Below, piece after piece: positions 16,563 through 26,266 of a DNA stretch of 64,000 nucleotides. Source of the stretch: an uncultured Nitrospira sp. GTDB taxonomy: Bacteria; Nitrospirota; Nitrospiria; Nitrospirales; Nitrospiraceae. The DNA is taken from NCBI GenBank assembly GCA_902500775.1, contig CABVRZ010000006.1:1-64000 (forward strand), written 5' to 3'. The translations under genes were made by a program, and so were the position numbers. Under the pieces are notes generated by a model. It did not search any database. It saw only the letters and a list, made by a program, of their open reading frames with translations, and was not told the origin of the DNA. How positions within the stretch are numbered: position 1 is the stretch's first letter; each line of letters begins with the position of its first letter.

Positions 16563-18893
16563 TTGACACCCACACGCTGTATTCCTCAAGCCATCCTCCG
16601 CACCTTGTGCTATCTGTTGGTGACGGCCCTCGCGTTGTTCACTGCGGCACGATCGGAATCCCATGAGGTATCTTCCCCTGCCGGCCTATCCATGAAAGAA
16701 GGAAGCCTGGCCTATGAGCGAGGCGCGTTCAGCACTGCCTTATCCTATTGGAAACAGGCAGCAGAACTCTACAAAACTTCTGGGAACAGCCCGGCACAAG
16801 TTGAAGCACTCGTCCTCTCGTCCCAAGCCTCCTTGGGGTTAGGACAATCCAAACAAGCGCTTCAGTCTCTGGAACTTGCGCTAGGGGTGGCCCAGAAGAG
16901 CGGCGATCCGCTTGTCGAAGCCTCCATCCTCGAGCATCTGGGACGAACCTATTTGACGATACGGCAATTGCCGCAGGCATCGGAATTTCTTCAGCAGGCA
17001 TCGGTCCTAGCTCACAAGCAGAATGCGTCGCCACTTCTCGCGACGACGCTCAACGATCTCGGTATCCTCCTGGTCCTGCAGCAGCAGGATCAGCAGGCCC
17101 TCGACGCCTTTCAAGAGAGTGTCACCCATGCACAGAGTGCTGGTCTTTCTCTCCTCGCAGCCACGGCCAAAACGAACGCCGCCCGCGCATGGCTGCGGCT
17201 CAAGCAAGCGACCAATAGCCGCCTCACCCTTGACGCCGCGCTCAATCAATTACAGGAGGTGTCGCCTCCGTCCAGACAGACGTCGCTCGCGCTGATCGGC
17301 ATCGCGGTGGCCTACCAGCGACTGCTCCCTCACCTTCCCCAAGAACATGATGCGCTCTTATTGCGCACAGCCGGCGTGCTCCAGGAAGCCGCCACCGTCG
17401 CAGAGCGCCAAGGCGACAAACGGACCCTCTCCTATGCCCTGGGGTACCTTGGCCAACTCTACGAAACATCGTTCCGCATGGATGAAGCGTTGCAGCTCAC
17501 CAGGCGAGCGCTGTTCGCCGCGCAATCCGTGGATGCGCCGGAATCACTCTATCGTTGGCAATGGCAGTTGGGACGTCAGTTGGCAGCAACTGGACAACTT
17601 GACCAGGCTATCGCCTCTTACCAGCAAGCCACGCTGACACTTCAACCGATTCGTGTCGAACTAGCACAGGCCTCCTCCGATCGCGCAGTCGGCGAGCAAG
17701 ACACGATGCGACCCCTGTTTTTTGAGCTCGCTGACTTATTGCTGCAACGCGCATCCCTGACTGACGAGGTCAACGCCTCGGATGGCGATCTGCTCGCTGC
17801 CCGAGATGCGATCGAAGCCTACAAGACGGCCGAGCTGCGCGACTATTTTAAGGACGAGTGTGTCGATGCGGTACGTTCGAGACTGACGACATTCGATCGC
17901 TTAGCAGCCGATACGGCCGTTGTCTACCCCATCATGTTTAGCTCCAGGTTGGAACTGCTGATGAGCCTGCCCTCTGGCCTGAAACGCATCTCGGTACCGG
18001 TATCGGCAGACCAGCTGACTCAAGAAATTCGTGCCTTTCGTCGATTAGTGGAAAAACGTACCACCCGTGAATATCTGCCACATGCCCAACAGCTCTATGA
18101 CTGGCTGATCCGTCCCCTCGAAGCGGACCTGACACAATTGAAGATCTCAACACTCGTCATTGTCCCGGACAGCGCCCTTCGGACAATTCCATTGGCCGCA
18201 CTCCACGACGGAACCTCCTTTCTGATTAGCAAGTTCGCCCTCGCCATGACGCCTGGCCTGACCTTGACCGACCCACGTCCTCTCAACCGCGAGAAGCTCC
18301 GCTTCCTCACTGTCGGCCTCACCACCGCTGTGCAAGGCTTTCCCGCCCTGCCCTATGTCGCAGACGAGGTTGAATCTATTCAGCAGCTCTACAAGAGCGA
18401 TCAACTTCTGAACAATGCCTTTCAAACATCCAGACTGGAACGAGAATTGCGTGAAGGAAAGTATGGCGGGCTTCATATCGCCACGCACGGTAAGTTTTCA
18501 ACCGAGGTGAACGATTCGTATCTCTTAACCTTCGACGGGAAACTGACGATGCAGACTCTCGACCAACTGATCGGCCTCTTTCGGTTCAGACAAGATCCGC
18601 TCGAATTATTGACCTTGAGCGCCTGCCAAACTGGTATCGGTGATGACCGTGCGGCGCTCGGATTGGCCGGTGTAGCATTGAAGGCTGGTGCCCGTAGTGC
18701 GCTCGCCACCCTGTGGTTCATCAATGATGAAGCCTCCGCCACTTTGATCTCTGAGTTTTATCGACAACTGCGCGACCCTGCTCTTTCAAAAGCCGTCGCA
18801 CTGCAACGTGCCCAGGAGAAACTCCTGAACGACCGGATCTATGGCCATCCGGCCTACTGGTCAGCGTTTTTATTACTGAATAACTGGCTTTAA
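16563..18893 (+). CDS. Exported TPR-CHAT caspase-like protease
   Basis: 776 residues from TTG at 16563, chosen because AGAGG precedes it by 8 bases and it gives a signal peptide (TLCYLLVTALALFTAA). Residues about 45-400 are tetratricopeptide repeats. The C-terminal CHAT domain has the caspase-type dyad: His in HIATHGKF (residue 642) and Cys in LTLSACQTGIGDD (residue 688), followed by GLAGVALKAGARSALATLWF and the terminal HPAYWSAFLLL. Both catalytic residues are present. It follows TpsB by only 14 bases and precedes DUF928, a neighbourhood known from cyanobacteria. It may process or sense the exoproteins in the periplasm. Confidence 0.9.
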   Translation: MTPTRCIPQAILRTLCYLLVTALALFTAARSESHEVSSPAGLSMKEGSLAYERGAFSTALSYWKQAAELYKTSGNSPAQVEALVLSSQASLGLGQSKQALQSLELALGVAQKSGDPLVEASILEHLGRTYLTIRQLPQASEFLQQASVLAHKQNASPLLATTLNDLGILLVLQQQDQQALDAFQESVTHAQSAGLSLLAATAKTNAARAWLRLKQATNSRLTLDAALNQLQEVSPPSRQTSLALIGIAVAYQRLLPHLPQEHDALLLRTAGVLQEAATVAERQGDKRTLSYALGYLGQLYETSFRMDEALQLTRRALFAAQSVDAPESLYRWQWQLGRQLAATGQLDQAIASYQQATLTLQPIRVELAQASSDRAVGEQDTMRPLFFELADLLLQRASLTDEVNASDGDLLAARDAIEAYKTAELRDYFKDECVDAVRSRLTTFDRLAADTAVVYPIMFSSRLELLMSLPSGLKRISVPVSADQLTQEIRAFRRLVEKRTTREYLPHAQQLYDWLIRPLEADLTQLKISTLVIVPDSALRTIPLAALHDGTSFLISKFALAMTPGLTLTDPRPLNREKLRFLTVGLTTAVQGFPALPYVADEVESIQQLYKSDQLLNNAFQTSRLERELREGKYGGLHIATHGKFSTEVNDSYLLTFDGKLTMQTLDQLIGLFRFRQDPLELLTLSACQTGIGDDRAALGLAGVALKAGARSALATLWFINDEASATLISEFYRQLRDPALSKAVALQRAQEKLLNDRIYGHPAYWSAFLLLNNWL

Positions 18894-18957
18894 TCGGAGC
18901 TCACGTCAGGCGAGCCACTGTGCCCCATCATATGATTGAAGCCGGAAAGGAGTCGAC

Positions 18958-19713
18958 ATGCAACGCCACCATACCTCAACATTCGTAGGAATGGCCCTCG
19001 CCATAAGTTTCGTTGGCTCGGCCACAGTAGGGACAGGCGCAGAAAAGCCACCACCATCGGTAATAGGACAACAGCACGACCTGTCGTTGCCGGTTTATGC
19101 TCCACCGAAAAATCTTCTCCCCCGTGCTCGAGTCGGGGGCGTGTTGCGTGGGAGAGAGACTGCTGACGCAGAAATCGTCGCACTGGTGCCGGATCATGTT
19201 GGTCTCACGCTGAAGCAAACTCCAACCTTGAATTGGTTTCTGTCGAAGCCGACCTCCTATCCTTTGAAATTCACGATCAATGACGATCGAAAAGTCAGGC
19301 CAATCTATGAAGGCCCTCTTTCGACACCACCAGCTGCAGGGGTACACACCATCGACCTTAAGGCCTTAGGGTTGACACTCGAGCCCAATATTCAATATCG
19401 CTGGTTCGTGTCAGCCAGCCCAGACCCCTCCTCCCACGCCCCAGATATTGTTGCAGGGGGAATGATCGAACGATGTGAATTCAACGAATGCATCATTACC
19501 ATCGAACCCAAGATGACCTGTGATCCTGAAAGCGTTCGTACCAATGCCACGATTGGACTCTGGTACGATGCCATGGGCTGTGTGTGTGCGCTGATCGAAA
19601 AAGACCAAGCAGATCCAACCCTCCGACGACTCCGTGCTGCCCTTTTAAGGCAAGTCGGCCTCAACGGTGTGGCCGACTGGGACCTGAACTCCATTCAAAC
19701 GAAGGCGAGATAG
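18958..19713 (+). CDS. DUF928 family exported protein
   Basis: 251 residues. Signal peptide near residues 8-28 (TFVGMALAISFVGSATVG). The conserved DUF928 features are visible: LVPDHVGLTLKQTPTLNWFL, then GVHTIDLKALGLTLEPNIQYRWFVSAS and, near the end, the short helical region LIEKDQADPTLRRLRAALLR. Function unknown. The family commonly neighbours CHAT and haemagglutinin-like genes. A GAAAGGAG ribosome site lies before the ATG. Several cysteines (CEFNEC, CVCALI) are unusual for the family as I remember it. Confidence 0.8.
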   Translation: MQRHHTSTFVGMALAISFVGSATVGTGAEKPPPSVIGQQHDLSLPVYAPPKNLLPRARVGGVLRGRETADAEIVALVPDHVGLTLKQTPTLNWFLSKPTSYPLKFTINDDRKVRPIYEGPLSTPPAAGVHTIDLKALGLTLEPNIQYRWFVSASPDPSSHAPDIVAGGMIERCEFNECIITIEPKMTCDPESVRTNATIGLWYDAMGCVCALIEKDQADPTLRRLRAALLRQVGLNGVADWDLNSIQTKAR

Positions 19714-19823
19714 CTGCGTGCAATCTTGGGTAACCTATTACGCCAACGTTGCCTCATGATGCAGGGCGCAACGGTCTAGTATGAAAAGAATCAAAGGTCA
19801 TAGTCAGACAGGCTTCACGGTAT

Positions 19824-19839
19824 GAATCTTTTTAGATTC
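19824..19839. promoter_or_regulatory. Operator copy 3a
   Basis: GAATCTTTTTAGATTC, a perfect palindrome apart from its central bases. Spaced 21 bp from copy 3b. Confidence 0.65.
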
Positions 19840-19844
19840 AGTGT

Positions 19845-19860
19845 GAATCTATTATGATAC
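19845..19860. promoter_or_regulatory. Operator copy 3b
   Basis: GAATCTATTATGATAC, about 130 bp upstream of the sigma54-like promoter at 19959 that precedes the binding-protein/kinase/regulator genes. It suggests autoregulation of the two-component system. Confidence 0.65.
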
Positions 19861-19958
19861 ACCACTCGCAGGCATTCTTTGTTTCAACGTCCAGGCAACC
19901 CGACCACAACCAGCACGAATATGTATACTTTCGCTCCAACCACCTTCTCCGTAGCACA

Positions 19959-19973
19959 CGGCATAACCATTGC
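19959..19973 (+). promoter_or_regulatory. Sigma54-type promoter of the first sensory operon
   Basis: CGGCATAACCATTGC: GG and GC separated by ten bases and a TTGC -12 element; the first base deviates from TGG. The transcript would have a leader of about 260 bases before the gene at 20241. No gene is supported in that leader. Confidence 0.55.
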
Positions 19974-20240
19974 TCTCTTTACCATGAGCAATGGCACTCC
20001 GGGATCCAATACCAACAACATGTGGAGACCGTTCCAAACACTATTTGGTGGGGAGTACCAAGCAGCTGCCTCACAGGAGAATCCCTCCCATATGGAGGAC
20101 ACACTCTGCCCAATAGACTGGATCATACGACCATTTGATGCTGAAGTGGATCCAACGTCATCAGGCCTCATGATTCAACCTAGTCACATCGTCGTCCTTT
20201 GTATGCCAGGCGACAGAGGTTCTTCCATGCTCGCGCGACC

Positions 20241-21209
20241 ATGACGCATACTACGTGTCCACAGCAAACACAGCTCAAGCTTTTAAGCCTCTTCCGCGTA
20301 CGAATCGTACTCGTATTCGCCACCCTCTTCTGGATACCCGCAACGTATCTTGAAGCAGCTGGTCTTGAGGTCACGATTCTGAAGTCATCCGATCTCAAGG
20401 CCTACAACGATGCCATTGACGGATTCAAGGCCACGTCACCGGGATCCGCGATATTTGCCGAATACGATTTGCGTGGCGATCTCGAGCGGGGCAAACAACT
20501 CGCAAAGAGGGTCCGTACATCTGAATCGTCGTTAGTGGTGGCCGTCGGATTAAAGGCGGCGTTAGCAGCCAAACTTGAAATCGAGCATATTCCGATTCTC
20601 TACATGATGATCCTCGACCCGTTCAAACATCACCTCACCGCCAACAACATGACGGGTGTGCTATTGGAGATCTCCCCTGATCGTCAAATGAAAATTATGC
20701 GCTCGTTTTTGCCGAACCTGCGCCGTGTCGGCATGCTCTATGATCCAGAGAAGACCTCGGACAAACTGAAAGAGGTCGAACTGCGGGCTCCTGCACAGGA
20801 CTTTCAAGTACAGGGGTTTCCCGTCACACACGAAAAAGACATCCCGCAGCAATTACGGACTCTCCTGTCCGAATCGGACGCACTGTGGCTCATTCCAGAT
20901 TCAACCGTCCTGAGTGACGAGTCCATTCGCTTTATCCTTGAATCAGCAGTAGCTCACCACGTTCCTGTGATTGGTTTTTCAAGTGAGTTCACGCGCCTTG
21001 GCGCCCTGCTCAGCTTCTCGGTTGATTACGGTGAAGTCGGCCGTGAAGCTGGACTCCTCGCCAAACGCCTTCTCAACGGTGATCCCCCGCAGCCGCTGAA
21101 GCCGATTCCAGTTCAGCGCATCAGAATCACGGTCAATCAAAAGACCGCGCGGTACTTGGGGATCACGATTCCCAGAGAGCTCGAGAAGCTCATAGACGAA
21201 ACGTACTGA
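20241..21209 (+). CDS. ABC-type substrate-binding protein (ABC_sub_bind family), likely sensor partner
   Basis: 322 residues from the ATG at 20241. Signal peptide VRIVLVFATLFWIPATYLEAA. The periplasmic-binding fold is recognisable by EVTILKSSDLKAYNDAIDGF, VVAVGLKAALAAKLE, NMTGVLLEISPDRQMKIMRS and LRRVGMLYDPEKTSD. Family members normally deliver ligands to ABC importers, but no permease or ATPase is nearby. It is followed after 10 bases by a membrane histidine kinase. I infer that it binds an unknown small molecule in the periplasm and signals to that kinase. A second copy of this arrangement lies at 42.5 kb. Confidence 0.85.
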   Translation: MTHTTCPQQTQLKLLSLFRVRIVLVFATLFWIPATYLEAAGLEVTILKSSDLKAYNDAIDGFKATSPGSAIFAEYDLRGDLERGKQLAKRVRTSESSLVVAVGLKAALAAKLEIEHIPILYMMILDPFKHHLTANNMTGVLLEISPDRQMKIMRSFLPNLRRVGMLYDPEKTSDKLKEVELRAPAQDFQVQGFPVTHEKDIPQQLRTLLSESDALWLIPDSTVLSDESIRFILESAVAHHVPVIGFSSEFTRLGALLSFSVDYGEVGREAGLLAKRLLNGDPPQPLKPIPVQRIRITVNQKTARYLGITIPRELEKLIDETY

Positions 21210-21219
21210 GTGAACCACC

Positions 21220-23592
21220 ATGCCAACCGACTTTCGCACTTCCCACGATGCGCCATTGAGTCCGCCAACTCGTTTCTTCGGCCTTCGCCTCAAGTTCGTC
21301 TTGCTGTTCAGCCTCATCCTCGTCGTAACCTGCTCGACCTTGAGCTGGTACTTTGTTGAAACACGACGCCAAGCGATGACCTCGAGCCTTGAAGAGTTAG
21401 GAACAATCTTATTAACCAACACCGTCCATAACGAACATTTCCGAATTGCCGGCGTCGTGCTTGAGGATCACATTACACTTGGTCAATTCATGAGAAGCCT
21501 AATGTCCATTGACCACGTCGTCTATGTGATGATTACCGGATCAGACGGTCGCATTTTAGACCAACAAAGTAAGCGTATGAGAGCACCTTCGAGTCGCGAG
21601 GCTCCCGCATCCCCTCCACTAATCTATCCGAACGATCACCTCGCAGAATCACTACTTCGAACTCCGCTCACGACTCCTGTGATTAGCAGGCTCGTAATGT
21701 CACCGGACCAGAGATTGGTCTCCCAAGATGAGTCTTCAGACTGGCTCCAATTCTTTTCCCTTCGCAAGGAAACACTGCTTGATTTTGCGATGCCTGTCCT
21801 TCGTGAGGCTTCACGGGTACCATCACAATCCCAACGTACAGTTGAATTAGAGGAGGCGGCTGGTCTTACTCCACCGAACAACACAGGGCCAGTCGTCGGA
21901 GTTGTGCGCATCGGTATCACTGATGCACAAGCCAACCAGGCATTGCTGGTCGTCGTCCGTAACGTGTCGTTTCTCACGATCATGATTATTGCGGCAGGAA
22001 TACTCGGGGCTCACGTACTCACCTCTCGTATCACAATACCACTGCGTAGCCTGGCTTCCGCCACCCGCCAACTGGCGGAGGGAACAGAGATGACGCAGTT
22101 CCTTTCTCCCTCTAGCAATGACGAAGTCGGGCAACTTACGCATGCCTTCAATGTCATGACGCAGTCCTTGCGTGACCGCAGTCATGCGATTACCAGAAAT
22201 CTTGACACCATACGCCAGCAGGTCAGGCAATTGACCACAATCCATCAAGCCAGTACCACCATTGCCAACACGACCTTGTTCGATATGAATCAGCTCTTCG
22301 ACACCATACTCCATTTAATTGTCGACAACCTTGGCTTTTGTCGAATGATGTTGGTGCTCCACAACCAGGAACGGACGTACGCCTCTGTTGCCAGAATCAT
22401 CGGAGTTTCACCAGAAATCGTCAAAGGCGTTCAACACATTCAAGTGCCCATCGTGGATAATGGGGGCATCACGGCTGAACTTCTCCTTCATGGCACGCCT
22501 GTTTTAATCCATGATGTCGAAACTGCTACCCATCGCCTCTATCCCCCGATCTTGGAGTTAGTGCGTCGCTCTGGAATACAGTCATTCGTCGGAGTCCCCC
22601 TTCAGAGCCACGGAAAGATCCTCGGATACTTGGCCGGTGATCGCGGGATACATCGATGTACGGACGAAGATTTGCACACACTCGTCACGATCGCCGGTCA
22701 TGTGGCAGCGGCAATTGACAATGCCACAGCTTATGCGGACCTCGCCGAGCTGACTCAACATCTGGAGGAACGCATTGAACAACGTACTGAGGAACTATCT
22801 CGTGCTAACATCCAACTCCAGGACCATGATCGACGACGATCGACATTTCTCGCTGTCGTCTCCCACGAACTGCGGACCCCTATGACGGCGATTCGTAGCT
22901 TTGCAGAAAACATGTTGGACGGAGTCACTGGCCCCTTGACCCCCCTGCAACACACTTACCTCACCCGTGTTCAACACAACGTCGCACGACTCAGCAGAAT
23001 CATCGCGCAGTTACTCGACTGGTCTCGCCTGGATACAAAATCAATCGAACTGCGGATAGAGAACGTCTGTCTTCACCAAATCGCCACGATTGCTGCAGAT
23101 AGCCTTCAAATGGTGGCTTCGGAAAAACAGGTATTGCTGGTCGTGAGACCGGTTGAGTCACTCCCAACTGTTCGGGGGGATCGCGACAAACTGGAGCAGA
23201 TCTTCGTCAATCTGATCGGGAATGCCATCAAGTTCACACCACCCGGAGGACAGGTGTTCGTCGAATCTTCTGCAGTATCGCCAGGCATCGTTCAAATTTG
23301 CGTGGCCGATACCGGGTGTGGGATCGAGGAGACACATCTCCCAAACATCTTTGAAGAGTTCTCTAAAGTGCCGTCGGCAATGCCCGCGTCACAAGGTGCC
23401 CAGCTTGGTCTCTGGATCACCAAGACCTTTGTAACGATGCACCGCGGCCACATCTGGGTTGAGAGTCAACCTGAAGCCGGGTCTCGTTTTTACTTTACAC
23501 TCCCGACTTCTGAGTCACTGGGTCCGCCGAATCAATTCCATCACGAACCCATCTCATCTGACCATTTGCCGGATACACACTTGTGTACCTAG
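21220..23592 (+). CDS. Membrane sensor histidine kinase with HAMP and GAF domains
   Basis: 790 residues. First transmembrane helix at about 24-42 (FVLLFSLILVVTCSTLSWY), a periplasmic domain to about 245, second helix near 250-268 (FLTIMIIAAGILGAHVL), then HAMP (TSRITIPLRSLASATRQLAE). A GAF domain spans about 365-510 and a coiled coil follows. The kinase core has the phosphorylated His in SHELRTP (residue 549), the N-box NLIGNAIKF and G1 DTGCGIEE. It is encoded between the binding protein and its NtrC-type regulator and probably phosphorylates the latter. The G2 region (GAQLGLWITK) lacks the usual GTGLGL glycines, which may lower ATP-lid function. Confidence 0.9.
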   Translation: MPTDFRTSHDAPLSPPTRFFGLRLKFVLLFSLILVVTCSTLSWYFVETRRQAMTSSLEELGTILLTNTVHNEHFRIAGVVLEDHITLGQFMRSLMSIDHVVYVMITGSDGRILDQQSKRMRAPSSREAPASPPLIYPNDHLAESLLRTPLTTPVISRLVMSPDQRLVSQDESSDWLQFFSLRKETLLDFAMPVLREASRVPSQSQRTVELEEAAGLTPPNNTGPVVGVVRIGITDAQANQALLVVVRNVSFLTIMIIAAGILGAHVLTSRITIPLRSLASATRQLAEGTEMTQFLSPSSNDEVGQLTHAFNVMTQSLRDRSHAITRNLDTIRQQVRQLTTIHQASTTIANTTLFDMNQLFDTILHLIVDNLGFCRMMLVLHNQERTYASVARIIGVSPEIVKGVQHIQVPIVDNGGITAELLLHGTPVLIHDVETATHRLYPPILELVRRSGIQSFVGVPLQSHGKILGYLAGDRGIHRCTDEDLHTLVTIAGHVAAAIDNATAYADLAELTQHLEERIEQRTEELSRANIQLQDHDRRRSTFLAVVSHELRTPMTAIRSFAENMLDGVTGPLTPLQHTYLTRVQHNVARLSRIIAQLLDWSRLDTKSIELRIENVCLHQIATIAADSLQMVASEKQVLLVVRPVESLPTVRGDRDKLEQIFVNLIGNAIKFTPPGGQVFVESSAVSPGIVQICVADTGCGIEETHLPNIFEEFSKVPSAMPASQGAQLGLWITKTFVTMHRGHIWVESQPEAGSRFYFTLPTSESLGPPNQFHHEPISSDHLPDTHLCT

Positions 23593-23608
23593 AAAGGAGC
23601 CTTCACTG

Positions 23609-25063
23609 ATGCGTGCGAAAATCCTGATTGTGGATGATGACCGCGATATCCTCCTCAGCTTGGAGAATCGTGTGACCTGGATGGGACATGAACCGGTGAC
23701 AGCGACCGATGGGCAAGAGGCGCTCCGATTGATCCAGGAGGAACAACCTGATCTCGTACTATTGGATTTGGAGCTTCCACTGCTTTCGGGACTTGATGTC
23801 TTGAAGCAGGTTAGCCAATCATCCGCGCACAGTGAGACTCCGGATCAGGAGTCCCATTCAACCTCAGGAACTTATACCACCCCCCTCATCGTGATGCTCA
23901 CCGCATATGGAACGATTGAACGCGCAGTACAGGCCATGCAGCTGGGTGCTTTTGATTTCGTCCCCAAGCCATTTACGTCGGACCACTTGACCGTCGTCAT
24001 TAACAAAGCACTCGACACTGTGACACTTCATCGTCAAGTCGCCAACCTCCGCAAAGAGGTGGACACTCAATTCCAGCCGGCCATCACCACCAATAAGCAC
24101 ATGACTGCACAACTCGCGGTTGCCAAACAAGCAGCCTCTTCCGCCGTCACGGTTTTATTGCTGGGCGAAACGGGCACAGGGAAAGAGGTCATTGCACGAG
24201 CGATCCATCGATGGAGCCCCCGATCCAGCAAGCCCTTTGTACCGGTAAATTGTGCAGCCTTCCCTGAGAATCTGCTGGAAAATGAGTTGTTCGGCCACGA
24301 AAAGGGCGCATTCACCGGAGCCATTAAACGAGAGCCCGGGAAAATCGAAATCGCCGAAGGAGGCACCCTGTTTCTTGACGAAATCGGTGACATGCCACTC
24401 ACCATGCAGAGCCATCTCCTTCGGGTGTTGAACGACCGAACGTTTTACCGAGTCGGCGGCACTCAGGAAGTTCGGGCTGACGTGAGATTCATCGCGGCGA
24501 CCAATAAGAATCTCCAGCAGGCGATCCGGCAAGGCACATTCCGTGAAGATCTCTATTTCCGCCTTGCAGTAATTACCATCAACCTTCCCCCTCTGCGCGA
24601 TCGGCTTGATGACCTGCCTGCGCTCGCTAACCATTTCCTCACTCAACCTGGAAAACTCGGACTCAATCGGCGCTGCACGCTTAGTGATTCGGCCTTACAG
24701 ATGTTGCAAGCGTACTCCTGGCCTGGAAATGTACGTGAGCTCGAGAATGTCCTCACTCGCGCCCTTGTCCTTTGTCCTGGTGATACGATCGGCCCGGAAC
24801 ACCTCTCGCTCATGACCGTACCACTCTCGGTAGACACATCCTGCTCGGTCAATCAGGAACTGTCCTCGGACATCCTGTTGTTCTCCTACCACGAGAGCAT
24901 GGACGCCTACAGTCAGAAGCTCATCGAGAATGCCCTCCGGCGGAACGGATGGAATCAAACCAAAGCTGCAACAGAGTTGGGACTACAGCGAACCTACTTG
25001 ACCAAACTGCTCCGACAAAAGCAAATTCCAGCAAAGCCACCCTCATCCGCTACTGCAGATTAG
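23609..25063 (+). CDS. NtrC-family sigma54-dependent response regulator 1
   Basis: 484 residues from the ATG at 23609, preceded by AAAGGAG. Receiver domain 1-145 with phospho-Asp 53 (LVLLDLELP) and an extra Ser/Thr-rich insertion near 75-95. The AAA+ sigma54-activation domain has Walker A GETGTGKE, the sigma54-contacting GAFTGA and Walker B LFLDEIGD. The C-terminal Fis-type helix-turn-helix is WNQTKAATELGLQRTYLTKL. The recognition segment LQRTYLT is identical to that of regulator 2 at 45.5 kb, so both may bind the G-N-ATC-N6-GAT-N-C operators. It is third in the sensory operon. Confidence 0.93.
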   Translation: MRAKILIVDDDRDILLSLENRVTWMGHEPVTATDGQEALRLIQEEQPDLVLLDLELPLLSGLDVLKQVSQSSAHSETPDQESHSTSGTYTTPLIVMLTAYGTIERAVQAMQLGAFDFVPKPFTSDHLTVVINKALDTVTLHRQVANLRKEVDTQFQPAITTNKHMTAQLAVAKQAASSAVTVLLLGETGTGKEVIARAIHRWSPRSSKPFVPVNCAAFPENLLENELFGHEKGAFTGAIKREPGKIEIAEGGTLFLDEIGDMPLTMQSHLLRVLNDRTFYRVGGTQEVRADVRFIAATNKNLQQAIRQGTFREDLYFRLAVITINLPPLRDRLDDLPALANHFLTQPGKLGLNRRCTLSDSALQMLQAYSWPGNVRELENVLTRALVLCPGDTIGPEHLSLMTVPLSVDTSCSVNQELSSDILLFSYHESMDAYSQKLIENALRRNGWNQTKAATELGLQRTYLTKLLRQKQIPAKPPSSATAD

Positions 25064-25379
25064 GGAGTACCGCACATTACTTGAGAGATCGGATACTCAC
25101 GGCTCGTCCCGCCTCCTGTTCAGTGCGGCGAGCTAATCCAGACTGTTGATGTAGACTGGAGCTTTGCTTGGGCCTATTCACAACCTATTTCACTCCAAAG
25201 AGTGGTCCAGACCTACAGGCCAATCACACCATCTCTGATTTCGAAAGAACGTTTCCTATTGCCAATACCAAGGAGGCACACTCCTTCCCACCCAAGACGC
25301 TGATCTATAAGGCCACACAATGACGGTGCCACCATCGGCTTGAACAACAGGATCTCTTATCCGATCTCATCTCCCTCTA
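25064..25379. other. Intergenic region between regulator 1 and IS630
   Basis: About 315 bases with no supported gene and no clear terminator. The last two bases before the insertion sequence (TA, 25378-25379) form its target duplication. Confidence 0.4.
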
Positions 25380-25437
25380 TAGCCAAGCCCTCAATTACTG
25401 ATGGACATTGGCGGTGGACTTTGGCGATCATGGGGGC

Positions 25438-25764
25438 ATGAGGTGTTCACCAGATTTACGCCAACGGGTCGTGGGGTTTGTTCACGGTGGAGGCAGCAAG
25501 GCCGAAGCGGCTCGGCGGTTCAAGGTCGGTGAGGCGAGCGTGTACCGCTGGCTTCAGCCTGGCGGCCTGACCTACCAGCGTCCTGGCCCTCGCCGGGCCC
25601 GCAAGCTGGATTGGGAGCAGCTACGTCGGCATGTGGAAGCACAGCCCGATCAGACTCAAGCGGAACGGGCGCGGCATTTCCAGGTGTCTCGACATTGCAT
25701 CTGGAACGCACTCCACAAACTCGCTGTGACCCATAAAAACAAGGATGGGCTATCACGAACGTGA
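25438..25764 (+). CDS. IS630 transposase, N-terminal frame (HTH)
   Basis: 108 residues from the ATG at 25438. Two helix-turn-helix segments: DLRQRVVGFVHGGGSKAEAA continuing into RRFKVGEASVYRWL, and the second region TQAERARHFQVSRHCIWNAL. These are typical of IS630 orfA, which binds the terminal repeats. It overlaps the catalytic frame by 20 bases in the +1 register, so the full transposase needs a frameshift or reinitiation. Confidence 0.85.
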   Translation: MRCSPDLRQRVVGFVHGGGSKAEAARRFKVGEASVYRWLQPGGLTYQRPGPRRARKLDWEQLRRHVEAQPDQTQAERARHFQVSRHCIWNALHKLAVTHKNKDGLSRT

Positions 25765-26266
25765 TCCTCAGCAACGGAAACGGTTCCTGCGCCTGCGAGA
25801 ACGGTTCATCCGCCGTGGCAAGCGGCCCGTCCCTATCGATGAATGCGGGTTTGCGTCCTCGATAGCACGACGGTATGGGTACGCACCGAAGGGCCACCGT
25901 GTGGACGGACTGGTTTCCGGGCATCGACGGCCACGGACTTCGCTGATTGCGGCTCGTGTGGACGGGCGACTGGCGGAGCCACTTCTCTTCGAAGGCACGT
26001 GCGATACGGCGGTCTTCAACACCTGGCTGCAGACACGGCTGTGTCCGCGCCTCAACGTCCAGCACCTTGTCATACTGGACAATGCAACCTTTCACAAATC
26101 GCCAGAGACCGCACAGCTCATCGCCGCCACCGGTGCCACACTGCTCTTCCTGCCGCCGTACTCCCCCGACTTCAATCCGATTGAGCATGACTTTGCCGCT
26201 CTTAAAAAACGCCGGGGATACCACGAGACCGCTTCTCTCGATGAAATCGTCAGAGCCTATCAATAA
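25745..26266 (+). CDS. IS630 transposase, catalytic DDE frame
   Basis: 173 residues carrying the DDE_3 core: first Asp in VPIDECGF, second in HLVILDNATFHKS and the Glu in PPYSPDFNPIEHDFAALK, all present. The start is an ATG inside orfA. An A-rich stretch (CATAAAAACAAGG, about 25731-25743) just before the overlap could promote a +1 shift from orfA. The stop lies inside the right terminal repeat. Confidence 0.85.
   Translation: MGYHERDPQQRKRFLRLRERFIRRGKRPVPIDECGFASSIARRYGYAPKGHRVDGLVSGHRRPRTSLIAARVDGRLAEPLLFEGTCDTAVFNTWLQTRLCPRLNVQHLVILDNATFHKSPETAQLIAATGATLLFLPPYSPDFNPIEHDFAALKKRRGYHETASLDEIVRAYQ

Noticed and set aside
19879-20244. Open frame of about 120 codons before binding protein 1
   Set aside because: It spans the predicted sigma54 promoter and leader and its composition is not convincing.
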